Origin: Streptococcus shenyangsis
Lineage (GTDB): Bacteria; Bacillota; Bacilli; Lactobacillales; Streptococcaceae
DNA: 64,000 nucleotides
Direction of reading: 5' to 3'
NCBI RefSeq assembly: GCF_006385785.1
Contig: NZ_VFSH01000004.1
Span: 109,970-173,969, forward strand
Below the pieces are notes generated by a model. It did not search any database. It saw nothing but the letters and a program-made list of their open reading frames with translations, and was not told where the DNA came from. A program made the position numbers and the translations under genes. Positions 55,525-64,000 of this stretch are shown one piece after another (position 1 is the stretch's first letter; each line of letters begins with the position of its first letter).

Positions 55525-57606
55525 TTAGTCTTCACCTTTGTTTTTCTTAATGATTTCTTCTTGTACTGACTTAGGTACATCTTCATAGTGGTCAAATACC
55601 ATCATGAATGTACCACGTCCTTGAGATGCAGAACGAAGAACTGTTGCGTAACCGAACATTTCAGCAAGTGGAACGTAAGCACGAACGATTTGGCTGTTAC
55701 CGTGTGCTTCCATACCATCAACACGTCCACGACGAGCAGTTACGTGACCCATAACATCACCAAGGTTTTCTTCTGGAACAGTGATTGTTACAAGCATCAT
55801 TGGCTCAAGGATAGCTGGTTGTGCTGATTTAGCAGCTTCTTTAAGGGCAAGTGAAGCTGCAATCTTGAAGGCAGTTTCAGATGAGTCGACATCGTGGTAT
55901 GAACCGTCGTAAAGCTTAGCTTTAACGTCAACCATTGGGTAACCTGCAAGAACACCGTTAGCCATAGATTCTACCAAACCTTTTTCAACCGCTGGGATAA
56001 ATTCACGAGGAACCACACCACCGACGATTGCGTTTTCGAATTCGAATCCTTTACCTTCTTCGTTTGGAGTAAATTCAATCCATACATCACCGAATTGACC
56101 TTTACCACCAGACTGACGTTTGAAGAATCCACGTGCTTGAGTAGAAGCGCGGAATGTTTCACGGTAAGATACTTGAGGAGCACCTACGTTCGCTTCAACT
56201 TTGAACTCACGACGCATACGGTCAACAAGGACGTCAAGGTGAAGCTCACCCATACCAGAGATAACTGTTTCACCAGTTTCAACGTTTGTTTCAACGCGGA
56301 ATGTTGGATCTTCTTCAGCCAATTTTTGAAGGGCGATACCCATCTTATCTTGGTCTGCTTTAGATTTTGGCTCAACCATCAATTGGATAACTGGTTCTGG
56401 AACATTGATTGACTCAAGGATGATTTTAGCTTTTTCATCTGTCAATGAGTCACCAGTTGTAGTATCTTTCAAACCAACGGCAGCAGCGATATCACCTGAG
56501 TAAACAGTGTCGATTTCTTGACGGCTGTTAGCGTGCATTTGAAGGATACGTCCGATACGTTCACGTTTACCTTTAGAAGTGTTCAATACGTATGAACCTG
56601 ATTGAAGCACACCTGAGTAAACACGGAAGAATGTCAAACGACCTACGAATGGGTCAGTCATGATCTTGAAGGCAAGAGCTGCAAATGGCTCTTCGTCAGA
56701 GGCTGGACGAGTTTCTTCAGCGTCTGTATCTGGGTTAATACCTTTGATAGCTGGGATATCAAGTGGGCTTGGAAGGTAGTCAATAACTGCATCAAGCATC
56801 AATTGAACACCTTTGTTTTTGAAAGCTGAACCACACAATACTGGGAAGAATTCAACGTTGATAGTAGCTTTACGGATACCAGCTTTCAATTCTTCGTTAG
56901 TGATTTCTTCACCTTCGAGGTATTTCATCATCAATTCTTCGTCAGTTTCAGCAACTGCTTCGATCAATTTTTCACGGTATTCTTGAGCTTGGTCAAGGTA
57001 TTCAGCTGGGATGTCTTCTTCAAGGATATCTGTACCAAGGTCGTTCGTATAGATTTCAGCTTTCATCTTGATCAAGTCGATGATACCACGGAAGTCATCC
57101 TCAGAACCGATTGGCAATTGGATTGGGTGTGCATTTGCTTGAAGACGATCGTGAAGTGTGCTTACAGAGTAAAGGAAGTCAGCACCGATTTTGTCCATTT
57201 TGTTGGCAAATACGATACGTGGAACTCCGTACTCAGTCGCTTGACGCCAAACTGTTTCAGTTTGAGGCTCAACACCTGATTGTGAGTCAAGAACGGTAAC
57301 CGCACCATCCAATACACGAAGAGAACGTTGTACTTCGATTGTGAAGTCCACGTGTCCTGGTGTGTCGATGATGTTTACGCGGTGGTTGTTCCATTGAGCT
57401 GTTGTCGCAGCAGATGTGATAGTAATACCACGCTCTTGCTCTTGCTCCATCCAGTCCATTTGTGACGCACCTTCGTGAGTTTCACCGATTTTGTGGATTT
57501 TACCAGTGTAGTAAAGAATACGCTCAGTAGTTGTTGTTTTACCGGCATCGACGTGAGCCATGATACCGATATTACGAGTTTTTTCAAGTGAAAATTCGCG
57601 TGCCAT
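55525..57606 (-). CDS. fusA: Elongation factor G
   Basis: Translocation GTPase of 693 residues. G1 is [19 protein letters not shown], the switch region [15 protein letters not shown]3 DTPGHVDF and G4 [10 protein letters not shown]. Domains II to V follow to the C-terminal [19 protein letters not shown]. The start has GGAGAAAC upstream. It follows rpsL and rpsG as in the classical str operon; tufA is not next to it here. Confidence 0.98.
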   Translation of the reverse strand: MAREFSLEKTRNIGIMAHVDAGKTTTTERILYYTGKIHKIGETHEGASQMDWMEQEQERGITITSAATTAQWNNHRVNIIDTPGHVDFTIEVQRSLRVLDGAVTVLDSQSGVEPQTETVWRQATEYGVPRIVFANKMDKIGADFLYSVSTLHDRLQANAHPIQLPIGSEDDFRGIIDLIKMKAEIYTNDLGTDILEEDIPAEYLDQAQEYREKLIEAVAETDEELMMKYLEGEEITNEELKAGIRKATINVEFFPVLCGSAFKNKGVQLMLDAVIDYLPSPLDIPAIKGINPDTDAEETRPASDEEPFAALAFKIMTDPFVGRLTFFRVYSGVLQSGSYVLNTSKGKRERIGRILQMHANSRQEIDTVYSGDIAAAVGLKDTTTGDSLTDEKAKIILESINVPEPVIQLMVEPKSKADQDKMGIALQKLAEEDPTFRVETNVETGETVISGMGELHLDVLVDRMRREFKVEANVGAPQVSYRETFRASTQARGFFKRQSGGKGQFGDVWIEFTPNEEGKGFEFENAIVGGVVPREFIPAVEKGLVESMANGVLAGYPMVDVKAKLYDGSYHDVDSSETAFKIAASLALKEAAKSAQPAILEPMMLVTITVPEENLGDVMGHVTARRGRVDGMEAHGNSQIVRAYVPLAEMFGYATVLRSASQGRGTFMMVFDHYEDVPKSVQEEIIKKNKGED

Positions 57607-57888
57607 GAGGTTTGTTTCTCCTATTTATTTTTGATTTCTATTCTATTATAACATGATTTTAATAAAAACGGATAGGCAGGACCTACCCGTTCTCAATGTT
57701 TTCATGCTACTGTTGGTTTCAACCTGTAGATTTACAAGTTAAATTGAACTCGGGCTAAAAGGCCAAGTTAGTTGAGTTGAGCTCAAGCTAAAAGTCTGGA
57801 GAAAAAGATGAATCTCATTGGTTGCAATCGCAACCTGCTTTGATTCCCTATTTTCTCTGGGACTTTCTTAACGCTTTCGCATCCTATA
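57607..57888 (-). other. Spacer between rpsG and fusA
   Basis: About 280 bases without a gene. It holds a hairpin followed by T (57663-57692) after rpsG and a TATAAT at about 57642-57647 just before fusA, so fusA probably also has its own promoter. Nothing else was recognised. Confidence 0.5.
57663..57692 (-). terminator. Hairpin terminator between rpsG and fusA
   Basis: On the minus strand AACGGGTAGG and CCTATCCGTT pair around TCCTG with one mismatch, followed by TTTATT. Confidence 0.65.
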
Positions 57889-58359
57889 TTACCAACGGAA
57901 GTGTGCAAATGCACGGTTAGCTTCAGCCATACGGTGAGTGTCTTCACGTTTCTTAACAGCTGCACCAGTGTTGTTAGCAGCATCCAAGATTTCTTTTGCA
58001 AGACGGTCTTGCATTGTGTGCTCACCACGAAGACGAGCGATTGTTACCAACCAACGAAGTCCAAGTGTTGTACGACGTTCTGGACGAACTTCAACTGGGA
58101 CTTGGTAGTTAGAACCACCAACACGACGTGCACGTACTTCAAGTACAGGCATGATGTTTTCCATAGCTGTTTCAAATACTTCAAGTGCATCGTTTCCAGT
58201 AGCTTCTTTGATTTGCTCAAAGGCACCGTAAACGATTGAAGCAGCTGTACCACGTTTACCATCAAGCATAACGCGGTTGATAAGACGAGTAACTAGTTGT
58301 GAATTGTAAAGCGGATCTGGCAATACGTCACGTTTTGGAGCTCTATTTTTACGACTCAT
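57889..58359 (-). CDS. rpsG: 30S ribosomal protein S7
   Basis: 156 residues, complete S7: [19 protein letters not shown] at the start, [19 protein letters not shown] and [20 protein letters not shown] at the end. It nucleates the head of the 30S subunit. It starts 20 bases after the rpsL stop. Confidence 0.98.
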
Positions 58360-58378
58360 TTCTCTTTATCCCCTTTCC

Positions 58379-58792
58379 TTATGCTTTTGGACGTTTAGTA
58401 CCGTATTTAGAACGGCCTTGTTTACGATCGTTAACACCTGCAGTATCAAGTGCACCACGGACGATATGGTAACGTACCCCTGGAAGGTCTTTTACACGTC
58501 CACCACGAAGAAGAACCACGCTGTGCTCTTGCAAGTTGTGTCCGATACCTGGGATGTAGGCAGTAACTTCGATAAGGTTGCTCAAACGTACACGAGCGAA
58601 TTTACGAAGGGCTGAGTTAGGTTTTTTAGGTGTCATTGTTCCAACACGAGTTGCAACACCACGTTTTTGTGGTGAAGAAACGTTTGTTTGAACTTTTTTA
58701 TGACTGTTGTAACCAACGTTCAAAGCTGGTGATTTAGATTTTTCTACTTTTGATTTACGCGGTTTGCGAACCAATTGGTTAATTGTAGGCAT
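58379..58792 (-). CDS. rpsL: 30S ribosomal protein S12
   Basis: 137 residues, complete S12. The streptomycin-determining region [17 protein letters not shown] contains Lys at the KPNS position, and the second region ([17 protein letters not shown]) is also wild-type, so no resistance change is visible. The start has CAGGAGAATGT upstream. First gene of the str-type cluster. Confidence 0.98.
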   Translation of the reverse strand: MPTINQLVRKPRKSKVEKSKSPALNVGYNSHKKVQTNVSSPQKRGVATRVGTMTPKKPNSALRKFARVRLSNLIEVTAYIPGIGHNLQEHSVVLLRGGRVKDLPGVRYHIVRGALDTAGVNDRKQGRSKYGTKRPKA

Positions 58793-58930
58793 CTACATTC
58801 TCCTGTGTTTTTTTTTATTTTTGGTGATGATACACTTGGTGACAGCTATCATCTGTGTGTACTTTTGCAACATTTGTCAGCACGTCCCTGTACACTCTTG
58901 AGAGACCAAAAGTAAAAAGTACCGTCTATT

Positions 58931-58960
58931 ATTGTAACAAATTTTTCCCTTGGTTGTCAA
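58931..58960 (-). promoter_or_regulatory. rpsL (str operon) promoter
   Basis: On the minus strand perfect TTGACA (58955-58960), an 18-base spacer and TACAAT (58931-58936). Confidence 0.85.
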
Positions 58961-59013
58961 GATATTTTTCTTTTTTATTCTTAATTTTAGCTCTTTTGTA
59001 GTGCTCCCCCAAA

Positions 59014-59035
59014 AAAGAAAAAGGAGGAATCCCCC
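59014..59035 (-). terminator. Probable terminator of the two-component operon
   Basis: On the minus strand a short GGGGG-ATT-CCTCC hairpin followed by TTTTTCTTTTTT. Confidence 0.5.
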
Positions 59036-59108
59036 CTCTCCTAAAGTTAGTATTGTTCCATTCAATCCCATCAACTTTAGCATATAATGTTCAAAAAATA
59101 TTATATCA

Positions 59109-59708
<600 letters not shown>

Positions 59709-60806
59709 CTACTTTCTCTCCTTATAAGGCAGATGCACGCGCACATCTGTGGGATCTTTCAAACTGACCAGCTCTACTTGACCTGAGAAGGCTGTTGCAC
59801 GATCACGGACTGTATGAAGTTCATTTCCTTTTACAGTTGCAAATCCTTTCCCGTCATCTCTAACTGTCAGGACCAATTCCTGATCTGTACGTTCCAGTTT
59901 TAGGTAGGCTTTTTCAGCTCTGGCATGCTTGATGATATTGGTCGCCAGTTCTAACAAAACCATAGCAGCCGTCGACTCCACATCCTGAGTCAAACTAGCC
60001 TTGTCCAATTGATTGTCAACTTGAACCTCAATGCCAGCAATTTCCAGCATCTTCTTAACAGTCTCAAGCTCTGATGCTAGGGTCCGTGATTTCAGATTTT
60101 CCACGATGGTTCGTACTTCATTCATGGAATCCTTGCTGATCTGGTGAATTTCTTTTAATTCCTTTTCCACCTGTGGATATGCCTCCATCTGAAACAACTG
60201 CAAGGCTAAATCTGTCTTGACACTCAGCATAGCAAAGGTGTGTCCCAAACTATCATGCAAATCTTGACCGATACGACTGCGTTCATTTTCAGCAAGCAAT
60301 AGATTTATCTGGGCATTTTGCTTAGCCTGTGCTTCTTTCAAATCCTCCACAATCCGAATCCGAACCAAGCCAAAAGTCATTAAATCGACAAAAGCAAGAA
60401 TTACAAGTAGATAGAATAGAAACTCAACTTCGATTCTCTGAAAAATCAACAGTTGCCCCACAACAAGGACTTGAGCAAGGAGAAAAGTCCAGACATGTAA
60501 AGACTTTAAACCACCTACGCTGAAATGATAACTTAAGAGATTGGATAGGAAAAAGAAAAACCAGATATAATTAACAGCAACAAAGGCAGTATTCCCAACT
60601 ACATAGACCAGCATGATGCCCCAGAAAAGCCAAGATAGGCGCTGATTCTTAGTTGTTAAAACACCCAAATACGCCACTACAAATAGAATATCAATCAATA
60701 AATGCCAGACAGGAAGCCACCCAGTCACTACAGGTAGGATGGGGAAAATCATAAAAATTAAACTGACCCAGAACATATAATGTATGCTTTTCAGTCTTTC
60801 AAGCAT
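59709..60806 (-). CDS. Sensor histidine kinase, DesK/LiaS type
   Basis: 365 residues. Five or six N-terminal membrane segments (about residues 10-155) lead to a coiled coil and a HisKA_3 domain, with the phosphorylated His in RIGQDLHDSLGHTFAML. A HATPase domain follows (ELATNIIKHARAEK, VRDDGKGF). There is no large extracellular sensor domain, typical of kinases that sense the membrane itself. Its ATG overlaps the stop of the permease gene (TAATG). Confidence 0.92.
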   Translation of the reverse strand: MLERLKSIHYMFWVSLIFMIFPILPVVTGWLPVWHLLIDILFVVAYLGVLTTKNQRLSWLFWGIMLVYVVGNTAFVAVNYIWFFFFLSNLLSYHFSVGGLKSLHVWTFLLAQVLVVGQLLIFQRIEVEFLFYLLVILAFVDLMTFGLVRIRIVEDLKEAQAKQNAQINLLLAENERSRIGQDLHDSLGHTFAMLSVKTDLALQLFQMEAYPQVEKELKEIHQISKDSMNEVRTIVENLKSRTLASELETVKKMLEIAGIEVQVDNQLDKASLTQDVESTAAMVLLELATNIIKHARAEKAYLKLERTDQELVLTVRDDGKGFATVKGNELHTVRDRATAFSGQVELVSLKDPTDVRVHLPYKERK

Positions 60807-61543
60807 TAAGCATTCTCCTTATGACCTTGAAGGTAAATGGTCAAACCAAACAAAACTGCTGAAAAAACAAGTAGATAAACTGTGGCTGATAAATTGATGC
60901 CACCCTCGTTTAAGAAGGTCTTGAGCAGCTCCATCAACTGATAGCTTGGTAGACGCTTCCCGATTGCTTGCATCCAGTCTGGAAATAAAGAGACAGGCAT
61001 CCAGAGTCCGCCTAAAACAGCCAAGCCAAAGTAAAGAAGATTGCCCACGACAGACATCAGCTGACTGGACGGCAAGAGAGTCAGGGTTAAGCCAAGTGCT
61101 ACAAAGGCAACACTTCCTACTATCAGCAAGAACGCAGCCCCAATCCAGTTTCCAAGAGACATATCCACACCTCTTACAAAATGCCCAACTGAGAAAACAA
61201 CCAGAATTGAGACCAAATAATCAACCATCATACTTGTTATCTTTGATAGATAATATTCTACCATATTTACAGGGCTATGACGTATTATTTTCTGCCAATT
61301 GTTGATCTTGTCGGTATGTAAAACAACTGGGAATGAAAAGATAGCTGTTGACATCATGGAAAAGGCTGTCATGGAGATGAGGTAGTCGCGCATAAAATTA
61401 GCCGGTCCACCTGGTGTTTCCTGGTACATGCCTGAAAAGAATAAATAGAAGGCTGTCGGCATCCCTACTGATAATAAATAATAGACTAGTTGCCGTTTGG
61501 TCAATAGAAATTCTATTTTATTTAATGCGATCCATCGTTTCAT
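60806..61543 (-). CDS. ABC-2-type membrane permease
   Basis: 245 residues with six hydrophobic segments (for example LLSVGMPTAFYLFFSGMYQ, AFLLIVGSVAFVALGLTLTL). This is the ABC-2 fold used in drug, lipid or peptide export. The start at 61543 (MKRWIALNKIEF) has GGGAG nine bases upstream; the frame also contains ATG at 61552. It partners the ATPase encoded just upstream and the kinase just downstream. Confidence 0.88.
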   Translation of the reverse strand: MKRWIALNKIEFLLTKRQLVYYLLSVGMPTAFYLFFSGMYQETPGGPANFMRDYLISMTAFSMMSTAIFSFPVVLHTDKINNWQKIIRHSPVNMVEYYLSKITSMMVDYLVSILVVFSVGHFVRGVDMSLGNWIGAAFLLIVGSVAFVALGLTLTLLPSSQLMSVVGNLLYFGLAVLGGLWMPVSLFPDWMQAIGKRLPSYQLMELLKTFLNEGGINLSATVYLLVFSAVLFGLTIYLQGHKENA

Positions 61544-61544
61544 C

Positions 61545-62429
61545 TTAGTCATCTCCCTTCTGTGTTTCTTCAAAGATTGTATCTAGCAAACTACGGTTAT
61601 TAACTTCGATTTCTTGTATGCTACATCCTGCTTGAACTAACAGTTGCCAAAAAGCATTTGCCTCTCGTGTGACTACTTGCAGAGCATCTTGTTTTTGTAC
61701 CCAGTTTTCAACCAAGTTAGACTGCTCAACAATTTCCTTGTATGCTAGAGGAAGGATAAAATGCTTTTCAATCTCCTCACTACGCATAGCTAGAGGCGTC
61801 GTATCACGAATCAACTCTCCCTTATTTAAAACCAAAATCCGGTCAGCTGTATGTTCTACCTCTTCGATGTAATGGGACGAATAGAGAATGGTAACTCCCT
61901 TAGCTTTTAGCTCCTGAACAATTTCCCAAAAGCGTTGACGGGTTGAAGTATCCATGGCAGCAGTCGGCTCATCTAAAAAGACTAGCTTTGGTCGGCCAAT
62001 CAAGGTCAAGACAAAAGAGAAGAGACGCTTTTGCCCACCTGACAATTTTTCTGCAAATTGCTCTTTCTGTTGCTTGTCAAACTGCAATAGTTGATCAATC
62101 TCCTGATTATTCAAGGGATTTGGATAAATACTTTGAAAGAAAGAAATCAACTCTTTGACCTTTAATTTCTGAACGATGACATTTTCTTGAGGCAGGTAGC
62201 CTCTAATATAGTCTAACTGAGAACTCGTCACTGGCAAGCCTTGGATGGATACTTGACCACTTGTGACCAGTTTATCTCCAAGCAAACAGTCCAAGAGTGT
62301 GGTCTTTCCAGCACCATTGGGCCCAATCAAGGCGACGCATTCACCTTCTGCCACTTCAAAGGAAATACCTTTCAATATAGCCTTGCTCTTGATGCTTTTA
62401 TTTAGGCTTTCTACCTTAATCATGTTCAT
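61545..62429 (-). CDS. ABC transporter ATP-binding protein
   Basis: 294 residues: Walker A (GPNGAGKTTLLDCLLG), signature (LSGGQKRLFSFVL), Walker B (LVFLDEPTAAMDTS), H-loop (SSHYIEE) and a C-terminal extension of about 80 residues as in drug-export ATPases. The start at 62429 follows GGAG AATATC. Together with the permease it forms an exporter co-encoded with the two-component system, an arrangement seen in BceAB- and LiaFSR-like stress modules. Confidence 0.92.
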   Translation of the reverse strand: MNMIKVESLNKSIKSKAILKGISFEVAEGECVALIGPNGAGKTTLLDCLLGDKLVTSGQVSIQGLPVTSSQLDYIRGYLPQENVIVQKLKVKELISFFQSIYPNPLNNQEIDQLLQFDKQQKEQFAEKLSGGQKRLFSFVLTLIGRPKLVFLDEPTAAMDTSTRQRFWEIVQELKAKGVTILYSSHYIEEVEHTADRILVLNKGELIRDTTPLAMRSEEIEKHFILPLAYKEIVEQSNLVENWVQKQDALQVVTREANAFWQLLVQAGCSIQEIEVNNRSLLDTIFEETQKGDD

Positions 62430-62610
62430 GATATTCTCCTTTCAGCCACTCCTTTCCCACCGGAAAGGCGATAAAAATCATAAATCCTAATCCCCAGGCA
62501 CCGCGAATAGCTTGGTGCAGGAAGGCTTGATCAAACTAACCTGTAAACATTTCTACCAACCATACCACTAGTGATAGTCCAATAAAAAGATAGAGAATCG
62601 CTTTTTTCAT
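62416..62610 (-). pseudogene. Small membrane protein gene with an in-frame TAG
   Basis: ATG at 62610 gives MKKAILYLFIGLSLVVWLVE, then MFTG and TAG. The same frame continues as FDQAFLHQAIRGAWGLGFMI to KEWLKGEYHEHD and TAA, overlapping the ATPase start. Without the stop it would be a two-segment membrane protein of 64 residues, matching its 63-residue neighbour in size. The start overlaps the stop of that neighbour (ATGA). A single substitution explains the break. Confidence 0.65.
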
Positions 62611-62798
62611 TTTTCAAACTCCTTTTTCACATCTGAGACCAATTTCAAACCTTCTCGGATCAACCAAGACATGATTCCAAAACCTGCAAATAGCTCCCAA
62701 GGAAAATGATAGAAGCCTTCATCCAATCCTGAAAACATGAAATAAGTCATGACTCCTGCTGCTACTAAACTCATTGCGACAATTACTTTATCTTTCAT
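62607..62798 (-). CDS. Small membrane protein, first gene of the two-component/ABC operon
   Basis: 63 residues with two hydrophobic segments (VIVAMSLVAAGVMTYFMFSG and ELFAGFGIMSWLIREGLKLV) and a charged C-terminus. The start at 62798 (MKDKVIV) has GGAGG eight bases upstream; earlier in-frame ATGs lack one. As the leading gene of the operon it may modulate the kinase, as small membrane proteins do in LiaFSR-type systems, but this is inference. Confidence 0.75.
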   Translation of the reverse strand: MKDKVIVAMSLVAAGVMTYFMFSGLDEGFYHFPWELFAGFGIMSWLIREGLKLVSDVKKEFEK

Positions 62799-62824
62799 TT
62801 TTTCTTCCTCCATTTCATACTTCA

Positions 62825-62830
62825 ATTATA
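62825..62830 (-). promoter_or_regulatory. -10 of the two-component/ABC operon promoter
   Basis: TATAAT on the minus strand, about 30 bases before the 62798 start. No good -35 is visible, which fits an activator-dependent promoter. Confidence 0.5.
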
Positions 62831-62874
62831 GTCTTTTGAAGTTAGCGGAGCTAGAAGCTTCTGTCACTAGAAAA

Positions 62875-62890
62875 TATGACAAATGTCATA
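62875..62890. promoter_or_regulatory. Perfect 16-bp palindrome, candidate response-regulator operator
   Basis: TATGACA-AA-TGTCATA, centred about 63 bases upstream of the expected transcription start. A further half-site TGTCA lies at 62862-62866. Inverted repeats of this size upstream of the -35 are typical binding sites of NarL-type activators such as the one encoded at 59109. Confidence 0.6.
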
Positions 62891-63079
62891 AAAGATTCTG
62901 TTCAAAGCAAGCAAAATACACTATACAATAAAACATGAGGTGGAAAAGAATCTATAGTTATTTCCTTCAAAGTGATAGAAAATTTAAACTATAATATAAA
63001 CTAATACTCATTTATAGTTTCTTAGTTTTAAATAAGCATATTACAATAAAACTCTGCATATAGTACAGATTTTAAACAA

Positions 63080-63747
63080 GGAGCATTAGATTACATTAAA
63101 GAGGGATACAGCCATGTCGAAGCAACTAAAGTTTTTGATGTTGGCGTCAGAACTCTCTTCACGTGGGAAAAGAAAGACGCGAACAAGGACACTTAGAGCG
63201 GAGAAAGCGAGTCGTCAAAAAGCGGAAGATTACTTTAGAGGAATTGAAAGCCTTTGTAGAGGCTCATCCAGACACTTTTTTACGGGAAATTGTGGCACAT
63301 TTTAATTGTGCTGTTCCTTCAGTATGGGCAGCTTTAAAGCAGTTTCATGTCGCTTTAAAAAAAGACGACTAGCTTTAAGGAACAAAATCCAGAGAAAGTC
63401 GATGAGTTTCTTTATATTTTGAATATCCTAAAAGATTTACCAGTCGTATATATTAATGAAACAGGAATCGACTGCTACCTCTATCGTCCTTATGCACGGG
63501 CTCCTAGAGGGGAGAAAGTCTATGAAAAGATTAGCGGACTTCAATTGTTGCAGGACAAGTAGACGGAGAGTTTATATCTCCTATGATTTACAAGGAAAGT
63601 ACGATGAGTGGTTTCTTTGTGGAGTGGTTCAAAACGCAACTACTACCTCTTTTGAAGAGCCCTCATGTCATTGTCATGGACAATGCTAGTTTTCATCCTA
63701 AAAAAGAAAGTGACGGATTTATCAAGGGAAGTACCAAATCTTTTTGA
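63080..63747 (+). pseudogene. IS630-family transposase, multiply frameshifted
   Basis: Three frames must be joined. First GALDYIKEGYSHVEATKVFD and TLFTWEKK (one A missing near 63170). Then ERREQGHLERRKRVVKK to ALKQFHVALKK, with an extra A in a run of seven near 63360. Then FKEQNPEKVDEFLYILNILK, YINETGID and YARAPRGEKVYEKISG. A last shift gives GQVDGEFISPMIYKE and HVIVMDNASFHPKKES. The first catalytic residue is Asn (YINETG) where the family normally has Asp. The element is dead. Confidence 0.75.
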
Positions 63748-63878
63748 ATGTTTGAAACGCTTTTTTAAAACTAAATGACTATAGAATGAATTACTGAAAT
63801 TCAAAAAAGAGAGAACCAAAATGATTCTCTCTTAATTTTAAAAATAAAAAAGATACACATAGGTATCTCTTTAATGAA

Positions 63879-63952
63879 TCGGGAAGACAGGATTCGAACC
63901 TGCGACACCTTGGTCCCAAACCAAGTACTCTACCAAGCTGAGCTACTTCCCG
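63879..63952 (-). tRNA. tRNA-Pro (anticodon TGG)
   Basis: On the minus strand the acceptor CGGGAAG (5') pairs with CTTCCCG (3') and A is the discriminator. The D arm AGCTCAGCTTGGTAGAG, the anticodon stem CTTGG-TTTGGGA-CCAAG with anticodon TGG, and the T arm CGCAGGTTCGAATCCTGTC are all present. CCA is not encoded. Confidence 0.95.
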
Positions 63953-63967
63953 AGTTAAATAGAAAAA

Positions 63968-64000
63968 TGCACCCTAGAGGAGTCGAACCTCTAACCGCCT
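63968..64000 (-). tRNA. tRNA, 3' part only, probably tRNA-Arg(ACG)
   Basis: On the minus strand the visible part is the variable loop end, the T arm (AGAGGTTCGACTCCTCT) and the 3' acceptor strand AGGGTGC plus A. The anticodon lies beyond the window; Arg(ACG) is suggested from memory of a streptococcal tRNA with this 3' half. Confidence 0.7.

Larger units (their letters stand above)
58793..59108. other. Intergenic region between rpsL and the response regulator gene
   Basis: Some 315 bases holding the rpsL promoter (58931-58960), a 140-base rpsL leader, and a possible terminator of the two-component operon near 59014-59035. No gene is supported. This is also the second edge of the block that seems displaced relative to pneumococcus; no repeat or insertion sequence is visible here. 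Confidence 0.6.

Noticed and set aside
55588..58615. Several plus-strand frames opposite fusA, rpsG and rpsL
   Set aside because: They are shadows produced by the strong codon bias of ribosomal genes.
58379..58792. Streptomycin resistance change in S12
   Set aside because: Both known resistance regions read as wild type.
63080..63952. Integrative element using the tRNA-Pro gene as attachment site
   Set aside because: Only an IS630 remnant lies beside the tRNA; no integrase and no repeated tRNA 3' end is visible.

Overview
The window looks like chromosome of a Mitis-group Streptococcus, either S. pneumoniae or a very close relative such as S. mitis or S. pseudopneumoniae. The evidence is the low-GC gene set with strong AGGAG-type ribosome binding sites, four BOX repeats (an interspersed element typical of pneumococcus and its relatives), the manLMN phosphotransferase operon, the sulABCD-type folate operon, a PolC-type polymerase next to the str operon, and IS1182-, ISL3-, IS3- and IS630-type transposon debris. 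Nothing seen fixes the species.

Layout. 1-2602: start of a secreted or surface protein running off the left edge, AT-rich non-coding DNA, and an IS1182-family element whose transposase carries one in-frame stop. 2623-11455: mostly housekeeping genes on the minus strand (pflA, lysA, purR, yhaM/cbf1, rmuC, a thiamine pyrophosphokinase gene, rpe, rsgA, rsmA/ksgA). 11147-15852: a lactococcin 972-type bacteriocin locus with ABC ATPase, large membrane protein, bacteriocin precursor and a PlcR/Rgg-like regulator. Between regulator and bacteriocin lies a 15-codon micro-ORF with an excellent ribosome binding site, a sigma-A promoter and a perfect 18-bp palindrome at its -35; this is the best candidate for an undescribed signalling system. 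15924-26876: rnmV, tatD, a decayed APC transporter, an oligopeptide-binding lipoprotein, rpmH, an aminotransferase, a universal stress protein, a HAD-MazG fusion, asparaginase, ccpA and a DUF960 gene.

27074-38318: the folate operon (folP, folC, folE, folBK), a CPBP membrane protein, a purine permease, a HAD phosphatase, alcohol dehydrogenase and manLMN with a cre site over its promoter. 38374-41999: an insertion between manN and pepC that looks like a composite transposon. It has one intact ISL3 element, one hollowed ISL3 element holding fragments of three unrelated genes, and a DUF4230 gene between them. 42018-46109: pepC, rsuA, a GlsB-like protein, pepS and a 50-residue protein. 46183-50942: an accessory cassette of two DUF262 proteins (one with a DUF1524/HNH end), a WYL regulator and a protein resembling a DnaA ATPase domain without a functional P-loop, probably a defence island. 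51030-58792: polC, fusA, rpsG, rpsL. 59109-62798: a DesKR/LiaSR-style two-component system with its ABC exporter and two small membrane proteins, one broken. 63080-64000: a decayed IS630 transposase, tRNA-Pro and a partial tRNA.

As I recall the pneumococcal gene order, the rpsL-to-folBK block (about 27-59 kb) lies on the other replichore, inverted, whereas the flanking pflA-ccpA and two-component blocks are adjacent to each other. The window therefore seems to contain an origin-symmetric rearrangement, one edge of which (26876-27027) is occupied by a BOX element. Regulation readable from sequence includes two PurBox-like sites (purR and the purine permease), two cre sites (pflA, manL), several clear -35/-10 promoters and many intrinsic terminators.
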